Below the pieces are notes generated by a model. The model searched no databases. It was not told where the DNA came from and saw only the letters and a program-made list of their open reading frames with translations. Positions 8,541 to 16,936 of a stretch of 64,000 bases of DNA are shown here, piece after piece. Numbering within the stretch: position 1 is the stretch's first letter; each line of letters opens with the position of its first letter. The DNA comes from Alteripontixanthobacter maritimus (GTDB lineage Bacteria > Pseudomonadota > Alphaproteobacteria > Sphingomonadales > Sphingomonadaceae): the NCBI RefSeq assembly GCF_003340475.1, contig NZ_QBKA01000002.1, forward strand, positions 1,931,501-1,995,500, read 5' to 3'. The translations under genes and the position numbers were made by a program.

Positions 8541-9866
8541 ATGCATGAAACAGGCGGCGCTTTGGGCGCATTCGACATCGCGGCGCTGCTAGTGGTTATG
8601 GCCGCCATCCTCGGCTGGGCCAATCACCATTTTATCAAGCTGCCGCATGTCATCGGCCTGACCGTGATGGGGGCGCTTGCTTCCATCGCGCTGATGGTGG
8701 CCGACGCGTTCATTCCGGGAATCACGCTGGACGATACGGTCGCGCGGCTGCTGGAACAGATGAACTTCACCGACACGCTGCTGCAGGGAATGCTCAGCTT
8801 CCTGCTGTTTGCAGGCGCGCTGCATGTCGATCTGGAGCGATTACGGGCGGATTGGTTGCCGGTGTTGCTGCTCAGCACCGTGGGCGTGGTGATTTCCACG
8901 CTGATCGTAGGCGCGCTGACATGGGGTGTGGGCATCCTGCTCGGCCTGACCTTCGCGCCGATCTGGTACTTCGTTTTCGGCGCGCTGATTTCTCCAACCG
9001 ACCCGGTTTCAGTGCTGGGTGTGCTTAAGGAGGAAAACGTCCCCGCATCGCTGCAAAGCGCAGTGGCGGGCGAGAGCCTGTTCAATGACGGCGTCGGCAT
9101 CGTGATCTTCACCATCCTGCTCGGCGCAGCGGTAACGGGCGCGGATTTCAGCCTGTCGGAAGGCGTGCGGCTGTTCGCGATAGAGGCCGGCGGCGGTGTT
9201 TTGGTGGGTCTCGTATTCGGCTATGTCGGCTACCGCGCGCTTGCCAGCATGGACGAATATACGCTGGAAGTGCTGATTACGCTGGCCATCGTAATGGGCG
9301 GTTATGCGCTCTGCACGCAGCTGCATATTTCCGGCCCGCTGGCGATGGCGGTGGCGGGATTGCTGATCGGCAATCATGGCGTCACCTATGCCATGAGCGA
9401 CGTGACGCGCGATTACGTGGTCAAGTTCTGGGAGCTTGTGGACGAGCTTCTGAACTCCGTTCTGTTCCTGTTGATCGGACTGGAATTGATCGCGTTGGTG
9501 CCGGGTATTCCGCACATCGTGCTGGGGGTCGCGGCCATCGTCATTACGCTGGTCGGGCGCGGTGTGGCGGTTGGTGCGATGACCAAGATCGTGCCCGCCG
9601 CCCGGCTTGATACCAAGGGCGCGGGCCGTGTGCTGTGGTGGGGGGGCTTGCGCGGCGGTATATCCATCGCGCTGGCGCTGTCGCTACCGCCGGGCGAAAC
9701 GCGCAACCTGCTGCTCGCCGCGACATTTGCCGCCGTCCTGTTCAGCGTGCTGGTGCAGCGCGCCACCCTGGGTACGCTCATCGATAGCCTCAAGCGCAAG
9801 CATGTGCCCGCTGTCGAAAGCGATGGACCACTGGCCGACAATCCGCCCGTCCCCCCGCCAGCGTAA
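8541..9866 (+). CDS. Na+/H+ antiporter, CPA1 family
   Basis: This 441-residue polytopic protein has about 12 hydrophobic segments. The CPA1/NhaP signature is clear: FGALISPTDPVSVLGVLK followed by AVAGESLFNDGVGIVIF, holding the ion-coordinating Asp residues, plus a later GGLRGGISIALALSLP segment. It would exchange cytoplasmic Na+ (or K+) for protons across the inner membrane. It is divergent from the methionine operon. The aldo-keto reductase follows after 13 bp, so the two may be cotranscribed. The exact ion preference cannot be read from sequence. Confidence 0.9.
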   Translation: MHETGGALGAFDIAALLVVMAAILGWANHHFIKLPHVIGLTVMGALASIALMVADAFIPGITLDDTVARLLEQMNFTDTLLQGMLSFLLFAGALHVDLERLRADWLPVLLLSTVGVVISTLIVGALTWGVGILLGLTFAPIWYFVFGALISPTDPVSVLGVLKEENVPASLQSAVAGESLFNDGVGIVIFTILLGAAVTGADFSLSEGVRLFAIEAGGGVLVGLVFGYVGYRALASMDEYTLEVLITLAIVMGGYALCTQLHISGPLAMAVAGLLIGNHGVTYAMSDVTRDYVVKFWELVDELLNSVLFLLIGLELIALVPGIPHIVLGVAAIVITLVGRGVAVGAMTKIVPAARLDTKGAGRVLWWGGLRGGISIALALSLPPGETRNLLLAATFAAVLFSVLVQRATLGTLIDSLKRKHVPAVESDGPLADNPPVPPPA

Positions 9867-9879
9867 GGAAAACCTGCGA

Positions 9880-10902
9880 ATGGACTATGTGAAATTCGCC
9901 AGGACGGGCCTCGATGTAAGCCCGCTCTGCCTTGGCTGCATGAGCTTCGGCGATCCGCAAGCCGACGGCCACGATTGGGCGATGCTGGAACCCGAAGCGC
10001 GGCCGATGATCCGGCAGGCGCTGGAAGCGGGCATCAATTTCTTCGACACCGCGAACAACTATTCCGGCGGCACCAGCGAGGAAATTACCGGCAAGTTGCT
10101 GAAGGAAATGGCCACCCGGGACGAGATCGTCATCGCGACGAAGGGGTATTTCCGATGGCGCAACGCACCTAATACCGGCGGTTCGTCACGCAAGGCGATC
10201 ATCCAGGCAGTCGACGACAGTCTGCGGCGGCTCGGCACGGATTACATCGACCTGTATCAGATCCACCGGCTCGACCCGCTCACTCCGATGGAGGAAATCG
10301 TCGAGGCGCTGGATAGTGTCGTGCGGGCGGGCAAGGTCCGCTATCTCGGCGCATCGTCGATGTATGCCTGGCAATTTGCCAAGCTCCTCCATCTTGCGGA
10401 CAGCGCCGGGCTGCACGCCTTCGTGTCGATGCAGAACTACGTGAACCTTCTCTACCGCGAAGAAGAGCGCGAGATGCTGCCGCTGTGCCGCGACCGGGGC
10501 ATCGCGGTCATGCCGTGGAGCCCGCTCGCTCGCGGACGGCTTGCGCGTCCCGCCGGAACGGGCGGCACCAACCGCGCCGAAACCGATCGGTTGCAAGGCC
10601 TCCTATATGACCGGACCGAGGAAGCCGACCGCAAGGTGATCGACGCGGTGGAACAGGTCGCAAAAGCGCGCGGGGTGCCGATGGCGCAAATCGCGCTGGC
10701 ATGGCTGCGCCAGCAGCCGGGCATCACCAGCCCCATCGTCGGCGCGACCAAGGCGCAACATCTGTCCGACGCGATCGGTTCGCTGGACCTGACGCTGACC
10801 ACAGACGAATGCGCCGCGTTGGAAGAACCCTATGTGCCCCATCCGGTACTGGGTATGTTCGAAATGCTGCCCCGAGCCATGAAGCTGACCGTGAAGCCTT
10901 AA
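9880..10902 (+). CDS. Aldo/keto reductase
   Basis: A 340-residue TIM-barrel NADPH oxidoreductase. The catalytic tetrad is present: Asp56 and Tyr61 in [11 protein letters not shown], Lys88 in VIATKGY and His129 in LYQIHRLDP. The cofactor-site segment [16 protein letters not shown] is near the C-terminus. It resembles the YajO/Tas-like general aldehyde and ketone reductases; the physiological substrate is unknown. The open frame continues upstream inside the antiporter gene, but the ATG at 9880, preceded by TAAGGA, gives the standard beginning [19 protein letters not shown]. Confidence 0.9.
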   Translation: MDYVKFARTGLDVSPLCLGCMSFGDPQADGHDWAMLEPEARPMIRQALEAGINFFDTANNYSGGTSEEITGKLLKEMATRDEIVIATKGYFRWRNAPNTGGSSRKAIIQAVDDSLRRLGTDYIDLYQIHRLDPLTPMEEIVEALDSVVRAGKVRYLGASSMYAWQFAKLLHLADSAGLHAFVSMQNYVNLLYREEEREMLPLCRDRGIAVMPWSPLARGRLARPAGTGGTNRAETDRLQGLLYDRTEEADRKVIDAVEQVAKARGVPMAQIALAWLRQQPGITSPIVGATKAQHLSDAIGSLDLTLTTDECAALEEPYVPHPVLGMFEMLPRAMKLTVKP

Positions 10903-10984
10903 CCGCCCCCGATTGCGTATGGCCGCCCCGCCCACTATGGCGCAGGCCAGACGACCAAATCCATTCCACACAGGAACCCTGCCC

Positions 10985-11803
10985 ATGTCCCGTCGCCGCC
11001 AGATCTACGAAGGCAAGGCCAAGATCCTGTATGAAGGCCCCGAACCCGGCACCCTGATCCAGTATTTCAAGGACGACGCCACCGCGTTCAATGCGGACAA
11101 GAAGGGAACGATCAACGGCAAGGGCGTGATCAACAACCGCATCAGCGAATATGTGTTCACCCGCCTCGCGCATATCGGCATCCCGACGCATTTCGTGCGG
11201 CGGCTGAACATGCGCGAACAACTGGTGCGCCAGGTTGAGATTGTGCCGATCGAAGTGGTGCTGCGGAATGTGGCCGCAGGCTCCATCTGCAAACGGCTGG
11301 GCCTTACCGAAGGCGATCCGCTGCCGCACACGCTGATCGAATATTATTACAAGGACGATGCGCTGGGCGATCCGCTGATCAGCGAAGAGCACATTGCCTG
11401 CTTCAACTGGGCCAGCCAGGAAGAAATGCAGGACATCGCCAGCATGGCGATCCGCATCAACGATTTTTTGTGCGGCATGTTTGCCGCCGTCGATATCCGG
11501 CTGGTCGATTTCAAGCTCGAATTCGGGCGCATTTACGAAGGCGATTTCAGCCGCGTAATCCTGGCCGACGAAATCAGCCCCGACGGTTGCCGCCTCTGGG
11601 ACATGAAAACGAACGACAAGATGGACAAGGATCGCTTCCGGCAGGATCTGGGCGGCGAGGAAGAAGCCTACCAGGAAGTCGCGCGGCGGCTCGGCATCTT
11701 GCAGAACGACGATGGCGGACCGGGCGAAGTGCTCGACATGAGCGCGCACCGCGGGCGCCTGCGCGGGGGAACCAAGGGGGCCGCGCCCAAGCCCAAAAAG
11801 TAA
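10985..11803 (+). CDS. purC: Phosphoribosylaminoimidazole-succinocarboxamide synthase
   Basis: A 272-residue SAICAR synthetase, which joins CAIR and aspartate with ATP in purine synthesis. Family segments: [14 protein letters not shown] at the N-terminus, [57 protein letters not shown] and [15 protein letters not shown]. The last 25 residues form a basic, low-complexity tail not needed by the fold. The ATG at 10985 is chosen over one at 10913 because it places RRRQIYEGK directly at the start. The companion genes purS and purQ lie 4.2 kb downstream on the same strand. Confidence 0.95.
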   Translation: MSRRRQIYEGKAKILYEGPEPGTLIQYFKDDATAFNADKKGTINGKGVINNRISEYVFTRLAHIGIPTHFVRRLNMREQLVRQVEIVPIEVVLRNVAAGSICKRLGLTEGDPLPHTLIEYYYKDDALGDPLISEEHIACFNWASQEEMQDIASMAIRINDFLCGMFAAVDIRLVDFKLEFGRIYEGDFSRVILADEISPDGCRLWDMKTNDKMDKDRFRQDLGGEEEAYQEVARRLGILQNDDGGPGEVLDMSAHRGRLRGGTKGAAPKPKK

Positions 11804-11845
11804 GGCCTATAATGTAATAGCGTGGTTTCGCTGCAGTGATGCCGC

Positions 11846-12805
11846 CTAGATGCAGTAGCGTAGCGTCAGGCCGCTGGCGGCGATCGTGGTGTCGCAGGCA
11901 TCACCGCCGGGTGTAAATACCGTGTCGCCGTCGACTTGCACCGGCGCTTCGCATTCGCCGATGCGCGCGCTGTGCACCGTGCGGATTTCGGCAAGGCCCA
12001 GCTTCTCGATCGGCAGGCGGGCGACGGTCGCACCGATCAGCGCGGCGGTGCTGCGCCGGGTGGAACGGGCCAGCGTAATCAGCTCGAACGTCTCGGTCGC
12101 CAGATGCGCTTTCGCGCTGAGCCGGAACGAGCCTGCGTAAAGACTTCCGCGCGATACGATCACTGCCTCGGCCTCGGTCTCGAACGGAGTGCCATCGGCC
12201 AGCTCCCCGGAAACGCGCGTGGCATGGCGCGGCCATCTCGCCATTTGCCGCGCCAGCGCGACCAGATAGGCGTAGCGGCCGATGCTGCCTTTCAATTTGG
12301 CGGACACGCCCGCCACCGCATGGCTATCGGGCCCCATGCTGAGGCAGGACACCATTGGCACCTTACCCCAATGGAACAGTGGCGAGGCGAGCCAGCTACT
12401 GCGCCCACGCTCCCAACCTTGCGCCAATTGCGCCGCCAGAAGTTGGGGTTTGCGGTGATAGCCAAGCTCGCGCGCAACCAGATTGATCGTTCCGGACGGC
12501 GCGATGGCCAGCGCGGCGCGTTCCACCAGCGGGCCCATGGCGGCCACCGTATCACGCAGCGTCCCATCCCCGCCATGGACGCAGACCAGTTCGCTGTCCG
12601 CCGGAAGCTCCATACCCTCCAGCCGCGTACGATGCGTGCGTACGGCAAAGCCGCGTTCGGTCAGCGCCGCCTGCAAGGCCGCCAGCCGATCCTCGCGAAA
12701 ACTGCCCGCATGACGGTTGTAGACGAGCTCCAGCTTCAAATTGCGCCTGCGCTTCGTCGATTGCGGAATGTCGTTAGCAGAACAGAATGTCGGAAAAGCT
12801 GGCAC
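11846..12805 (-). CDS. Diacylglycerol/lipid kinase family protein (YegS/BmrU-like)
   Basis: The protein has the DAGK catalytic fold: KLELVYNRHAGS near residue 25, the nucleotide-binding motif VHGGDGTLRDTVAAM and PSGTINLVARELGYH. Enzymes of this family phosphorylate diacylglycerol, sphingosine or related lipids at the membrane; the substrate here is unknown. The longest frame starts with GTG at 12805 (319 residues); a TTG at 12739 would remove 22 residues and start right at KLELVYN, so the start is uncertain. The gene is convergent with purC and divergent from the M16 peptidase gene. Confidence 0.8.
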   Translation of the reverse strand: MPAFPTFCSANDIPQSTKRRRNLKLELVYNRHAGSFREDRLAALQAALTERGFAVRTHRTRLEGMELPADSELVCVHGGDGTLRDTVAAMGPLVERAALAIAPSGTINLVARELGYHRKPQLLAAQLAQGWERGRSSWLASPLFHWGKVPMVSCLSMGPDSHAVAGVSAKLKGSIGRYAYLVALARQMARWPRHATRVSGELADGTPFETEAEAVIVSRGSLYAGSFRLSAKAHLATETFELITLARSTRRSTAALIGATVARLPIEKLGLAEIRTVHSARIGECEAPVQVDGDTVFTPGGDACDTTIAASGLTLRYCI

Positions 12806-12922
12806 ATATTTGCTGAATTAGGGATATGATGCCCAATCGCAAACCGCTTTCGTCGCGCGCCATATCGTATGCTTTCCCTGTTGGCGCCGAAACATTTGCA
12901 CAATCGAGGGGGACTTGATCAC

Positions 12923-15853
12923 ATGACCGCATCCAATTCAGCACGGCGCTTCGCCCGCCACATCCGCACTTTGCCATTGATTGCCGCTTCGCTCGCGCTT
13001 GGTACCGCCGGCATGACGGGTATCGCGCACGCACAACAAGCCGCTCCGGCCCAAGACGCCGTCGCAGCGCAGCAAACCGCTCAGCAGCCGACAGGGCGCA
13101 CGGGATGGAACTTCCCGATCTACGATATCGAGCCCGATGAAAGCGTTATTTACGGAATGCTCGACAACGGTATGAAATACGCCGTCCTGCGCAACGAGAC
13201 GCCGCAAAACGCAGCGTCCGTGCGGTTGGCATTCGATTTCGGTTCCATCGGCGAGGGCGAGGATGAGCTTGGCCTGGCCCATTTCCTCGAACATATGGCC
13301 TTCAACGGTTCGGCGAACATTCCCGAAGGCGAAATGATCAAAATCCTGGAGCGCGAAGGCCTGGCCTTCGGTGCGGACACAAACGCCTCGACTGGGTTCG
13401 ACAAGACCGAATACAAGCTCGACCTGCCCAATACGAGCCCGGAGTTGGTCGGAACGGCGCTGATGATCATGCGGGAAACCGCGTCCAACCTGACGATCGA
13501 CCCCGATGCAGTGGACCGGGAACGCGGCGTATTGTTGTCTGAAATGCGCACGCGCGACAATTTCAACCTGCGCCGGATCAAGGACTATTTCCAGTTCGCC
13601 GGGCCGGAAACACCTTTCTACCAGCGTCTGCCCATCGGTACGGCGGAGGTGCTTAACAACGCCTCTGCCGACACCATCCGCAGCCTTTACAACCGGTACT
13701 ACCGTCCGGAAAACGCCACGCTGGTAATGGTCGGCGATTTCGATCCTGCGATGATCGAAGCGCAGATCAAAAGCCGGTTTGCCGATTGGCGGGGCGTTGG
13801 CGAGGCGGGCGCACCGATGGAGCGCGGCCGGATCGACACCCTGCGTGAGCCGGAAGCGGGAATTTTCGTCGACCCGGCAGTGCCCAACATCGTCACGATC
13901 GACAGGTTTGCCGAATATACCAAGCGGCCCACCACGCTGCGCAATTATACCGAAGGATTGATGCTGAACCTGGCATCGCGGATGATGAACCGCCGGTTCG
14001 AGAAAATCTCGAACCAGGATGGTTCGCCACTGATCCAGGGGGTGGTCGATTTCAGCAGTTTCCTGATGGCTGCCGATCAGGCGTCGGTCACTGCAGTTGG
14101 CAAGGATGGCGAATGGCAGGCAGCCCTGCAGATCGCGGAACAGGAAACCCGCCGGGCGCAGCAATACGGGTTCACACAGGCCGAACTGACCGAACAGCTG
14201 GCCAATTACGAACAGGCGGTGACCAGCCAGGCGGAACAAGCCGGGACACGCCGCAATGCGCAACTGGCGGCGCAAATTATCGGCACGTTGGCGGAAGAGG
14301 ATATCTTCCTGAAGCCGCAAACACAGCTGGAACTGTTCCAGCGTCTTAAGCCGGTCATGACCGTCGAAAACATAAACACCGTCTTCGCCAACCGAATCCA
14401 GGGTTCCGAACCGCTGATCCATGTCAGCGTGAAGGAAGACATTCCCGGCGGCACGGATGCGGTTCTGGCTGCTTACGACGCATCGTCGAAAGTGGCGGTC
14501 ATGGCCCCCGCAAACGAAGCTGCGGCAGAGTTTGCCTATGACGATTTCGGCACGCCAGGCACGGTCGTCAGCGACACCATGATCGAAGATCTGGGCATTC
14601 GCACGATCCGCTTTGCCAACAATGTAATGCTCAACCTGAAACCGACCGACTTCGAACAGGGCAAGCTGCGCTATTCGATCGAGGTCGGCTCCGGCGCGCT
14701 GGCGCTGCCGCAGGATCAGTACGGCCTACCCATCTATATGAGCGTGGCGTTTGCAAATGGCGGCCTGGGCAAGCATTCGAGCGACGAATTGTCGGCCATT
14801 CTGGCTGGCCGCGATGTTGCACCGGGGCTGAGCGTCAGCACCGATTACTTCGGTACTTCGGGTAGCACCAAAATGGCCGATCTGGAACGCCAGATGCAAG
14901 TCAGCGCCGCATTCCTGACCGATCCAGGCTATCGCCCTGCAATGCAGCAACGTTGGGAAGCGATCGTGCCATTGCTCGTGGCGCAGCTCGACAGTTCGCC
15001 GCAACAGGTAGCCGGGCGCGACCTCAATCGCATTCTCAACAACGGGGATATGCGGTTCGGTATTCCATCGCAGGACGTCCTGCTCGGCCTCGATGCTACC
15101 AAGCTGAAGGCTGCGCTTACGGAACAGTTCGCCAACGCGCCGATCGAGATCGCCGTGGTGGGCGAATTCGACGCCGATGAGGTGATCGCAGCAGTAGCCA
15201 AGACGTTTGGCGCGCTGCCCGAACGTCGGTTGACCGATCCTGAATTTACCGAAGCGCGGACCACATCGTTCCCGGCGGACCGTTCGCCGGTTACGCTCTA
15301 TCATTCGGGTACACCCGATCAGGCCCTCGCCACGGCGACCTGGCCGACAACAGATGACGACGATGCGCGCGAAGAGGCGGTGATGTCCATGCTGGGCAGC
15401 GTCATGCGGCTGGAGTTGCTGGAAGTCGTGCGTGAGAAACTGGGGGCGAGCTACTCGCCATCGGCCAGTTCCAGTATGTCGAGCATCTATGACGATTACG
15501 GCGTGCTCACCACCAGCGTCATCATCGCGCCCGACCAAGCCGATGTCGTTTACGACGCAGTGGCTGAAATCGCACGGAAATTGCGCGACGAAACAGTGTC
15601 CGACGATCTGCTCGAACGGGCGCGCAAGCCGCTGATGGAACGGTTCGAAAAGGACCAGCGTGAAAACAGCTACTGGACCGCAGTGGCGTCCACCGCACAA
15701 TCCGAAGCCGACAGGCTGGACCGCGTGCGCAATCGCAAGGAACGGTATGCTTCCGTCACAACGGCCGACCTCCAGGCTGCAGCGCTGAAGTACTTGACCC
15801 CGGGCGGCGCCAAGAAAGTGACCGTGGTGCATGAAAGCCTGAAACCGGAATAG
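12923..15853 (+). CDS. M16 family zinc metallopeptidase, exported, two tandem pitrilysin-like halves
   Basis: The 976-residue protein begins with a Sec signal peptide ending near AHAQQ (about residue 38). The inverted zinc motif HFLEH is at 120-124 with the third ligand probably Glu200 in DRERGVLLSE. A second, inactive M16-type half follows, with MLNLKPTDFEQGKLRYSIEV near 570. The size and layout match the periplasmic PqqL/pitrilysin-like peptidases of alphaproteobacteria, thought to degrade peptides in the envelope. An upstream ATG in frame at 12869 exists, but the ATG at 12923 follows GAGGGGGA and directly precedes the signal peptide. Confidence 0.9.
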   Translation: MTASNSARRFARHIRTLPLIAASLALGTAGMTGIAHAQQAAPAQDAVAAQQTAQQPTGRTGWNFPIYDIEPDESVIYGMLDNGMKYAVLRNETPQNAASVRLAFDFGSIGEGEDELGLAHFLEHMAFNGSANIPEGEMIKILEREGLAFGADTNASTGFDKTEYKLDLPNTSPELVGTALMIMRETASNLTIDPDAVDRERGVLLSEMRTRDNFNLRRIKDYFQFAGPETPFYQRLPIGTAEVLNNASADTIRSLYNRYYRPENATLVMVGDFDPAMIEAQIKSRFADWRGVGEAGAPMERGRIDTLREPEAGIFVDPAVPNIVTIDRFAEYTKRPTTLRNYTEGLMLNLASRMMNRRFEKISNQDGSPLIQGVVDFSSFLMAADQASVTAVGKDGEWQAALQIAEQETRRAQQYGFTQAELTEQLANYEQAVTSQAEQAGTRRNAQLAAQIIGTLAEEDIFLKPQTQLELFQRLKPVMTVENINTVFANRIQGSEPLIHVSVKEDIPGGTDAVLAAYDASSKVAVMAPANEAAAEFAYDDFGTPGTVVSDTMIEDLGIRTIRFANNVMLNLKPTDFEQGKLRYSIEVGSGALALPQDQYGLPIYMSVAFANGGLGKHSSDELSAILAGRDVAPGLSVSTDYFGTSGSTKMADLERQMQVSAAFLTDPGYRPAMQQRWEAIVPLLVAQLDSSPQQVAGRDLNRILNNGDMRFGIPSQDVLLGLDATKLKAALTEQFANAPIEIAVVGEFDADEVIAAVAKTFGALPERRLTDPEFTEARTTSFPADRSPVTLYHSGTPDQALATATWPTTDDDDAREEAVMSMLGSVMRLELLEVVREKLGASYSPSASSSMSSIYDDYGVLTTSVIIAPDQADVVYDAVAEIARKLRDETVSDDLLERARKPLMERFEKDQRENSYWTAVASTAQSEADRLDRVRNRKERYASVTTADLQAAALKYLTPGGAKKVTVVHESLKPE

Positions 15854-15888
15854 GCACAGGCGAACCGCGCCGTTTCCGGCGGCCTATC

Positions 15889-15922
15889 GTGGCGGGATGC
15901 TTGTCGAAAAGCGTCCCGCCAC
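15889..15922. repeat. Hairpin downstream of the M16 peptidase gene
   Basis: GTGGCGGGA at 15889-15897 pairs with TCCCGCCAC at 15914-15922, and the inner TGCTT/AAGCG bases extend the stem. It starts 36 bp after the peptidase stop. No T run follows on either strand, so it is either a factor-assisted 3' end, an mRNA-protecting hairpin, or a short REP-like palindrome. Confidence 0.6.
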
Positions 15923-16001
15923 AATTGCATGATGCGCCGGGCATTCTATACGGGGCCGCAACCCGCAACCCAGACTGCATCCTGTGAAAGGGACCCGCCT
16001 C

Positions 16002-16253
16002 ATGCTAGTGCGCATCCATGTCACCCTGAAGCCCGGCGTGCTCGATCCGCAGGGACGCGCCGTCCACCATTCGCTGGAGGGGCTGGGCTTCGATGGCGTG
16101 GAAGACGTTCGCGTGGGCCGCCTGATCGAACTGGACCTGGCTGACGGTACCAGCGACGAAACAATCGACCAGATGTGCCGCAAGCTGCTCGCCAATATGG
16201 TGATCGAAAATTACCGCATCGAGAAGCTGGACCGGAAGGCGGAGGCCGCCTGA
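16002..16253 (+). CDS. purS: Phosphoribosylformylglycinamidine synthase subunit PurS
   Basis: This 83-residue protein matches the small PurS subunit ([29 protein letters not shown], then [12 protein letters not shown]). PurS, PurQ and the large PurL form the FGAM synthase complex. The ATG at 16002 is preferred to 15984 because it starts directly at the beta strand and follows AAAGGGA. Its stop overlaps the purQ start (TGATG), so the two subunits are translationally coupled. purL is not in this window. Confidence 0.93.
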   Translation: MLVRIHVTLKPGVLDPQGRAVHHSLEGLGFDGVEDVRVGRLIELDLADGTSDETIDQMCRKLLANMVIENYRIEKLDRKAEAA

Positions 16254-16930
16254 TGTCCTTCCGCGCTGCCGTCATCACCTTTCCCGGCTCCAATTGCGAC
16301 CGCGACATGGCGGTCGCGCTGGAACGGGCGGCGGGAACGCCGCCCTTGCGCGTATGGCACGCCGATGCCGCCCTGCCCGACCGGCTGGACTTCATCGCAC
16401 TGCCGGGCGGGTTTTCCTATGGCGATTACCTTCGTTCGGGCGCGATGGCAGCGAACAGTCCGGTCATGCGCGCAGTCGCCAAACAGGCCGAGCGCGGTGT
16501 GCCGGTGCTGGGCGTATGCAACGGATTCCAAGTGTTGACCGAAGCCGGCCTGCTGCCCGGCGCCTTGTTGCGCAATGCGAAGCAGAATTTCGTGTGCCGC
16601 GATGTCCAGTTGAAGGTTGAAAACACGCAGTCCCTGTTCACCGCCGGCTATGACAAAGATGCCGCGATTACGATTCCCGTGGCGCATCACGACGGTAACT
16701 ATTTTGCCAACGAAGAAACGCTCGACCGGATCGAGGGTGATGGACGTGTGGCGTTCCGCTATCTCGATGCCACCAACGGATCGCAGCGCGATATTGCCGG
16801 GGTACTTAACGCGGCGGGCAATGTGCTCGGCATGATGCCCCATCCCGAACGTGCCGTGGATACGGCCACGGGCGGTACGGACGGCGCGATCCTGTTCGAA
16901 AGCGCGGTGAAAAGCCTGGCGGACGCCTGA
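16253..16930 (+). CDS. purQ: Phosphoribosylformylglycinamidine synthase subunit PurQ (glutaminase)
   Basis: A 225-residue class I glutamine amidotransferase. It has the family start [16 protein letters not shown], the oxyanion segment [17 protein letters not shown], the nucleophile elbow GVCNGFQVL and a C-terminal [10 protein letters not shown] holding the catalytic His and Glu. It supplies ammonia to PurL for FGAR amidation. The start is fixed by the TGATG overlap with purS. It ends 6 bp before the stop of the convergent GGDEF-EAL gene. Confidence 0.96.
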   Translation: MSFRAAVITFPGSNCDRDMAVALERAAGTPPLRVWHADAALPDRLDFIALPGGFSYGDYLRSGAMAANSPVMRAVAKQAERGVPVLGVCNGFQVLTEAGLLPGALLRNAKQNFVCRDVQLKVENTQSLFTAGYDKDAAITIPVAHHDGNYFANEETLDRIEGDGRVAFRYLDATNGSQRDIAGVLNAAGNVLGMMPHPERAVDTATGGTDGAILFESAVKSLADA

Positions 16931-16936
16931 GGAGGT

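Noticed and set aside
12938-14422. Minus-strand open frame of 494 codons
   Set aside because: Antisense to the M16 peptidase, which shows signal peptide and zinc motif; the antisense product has no recognisable domain.
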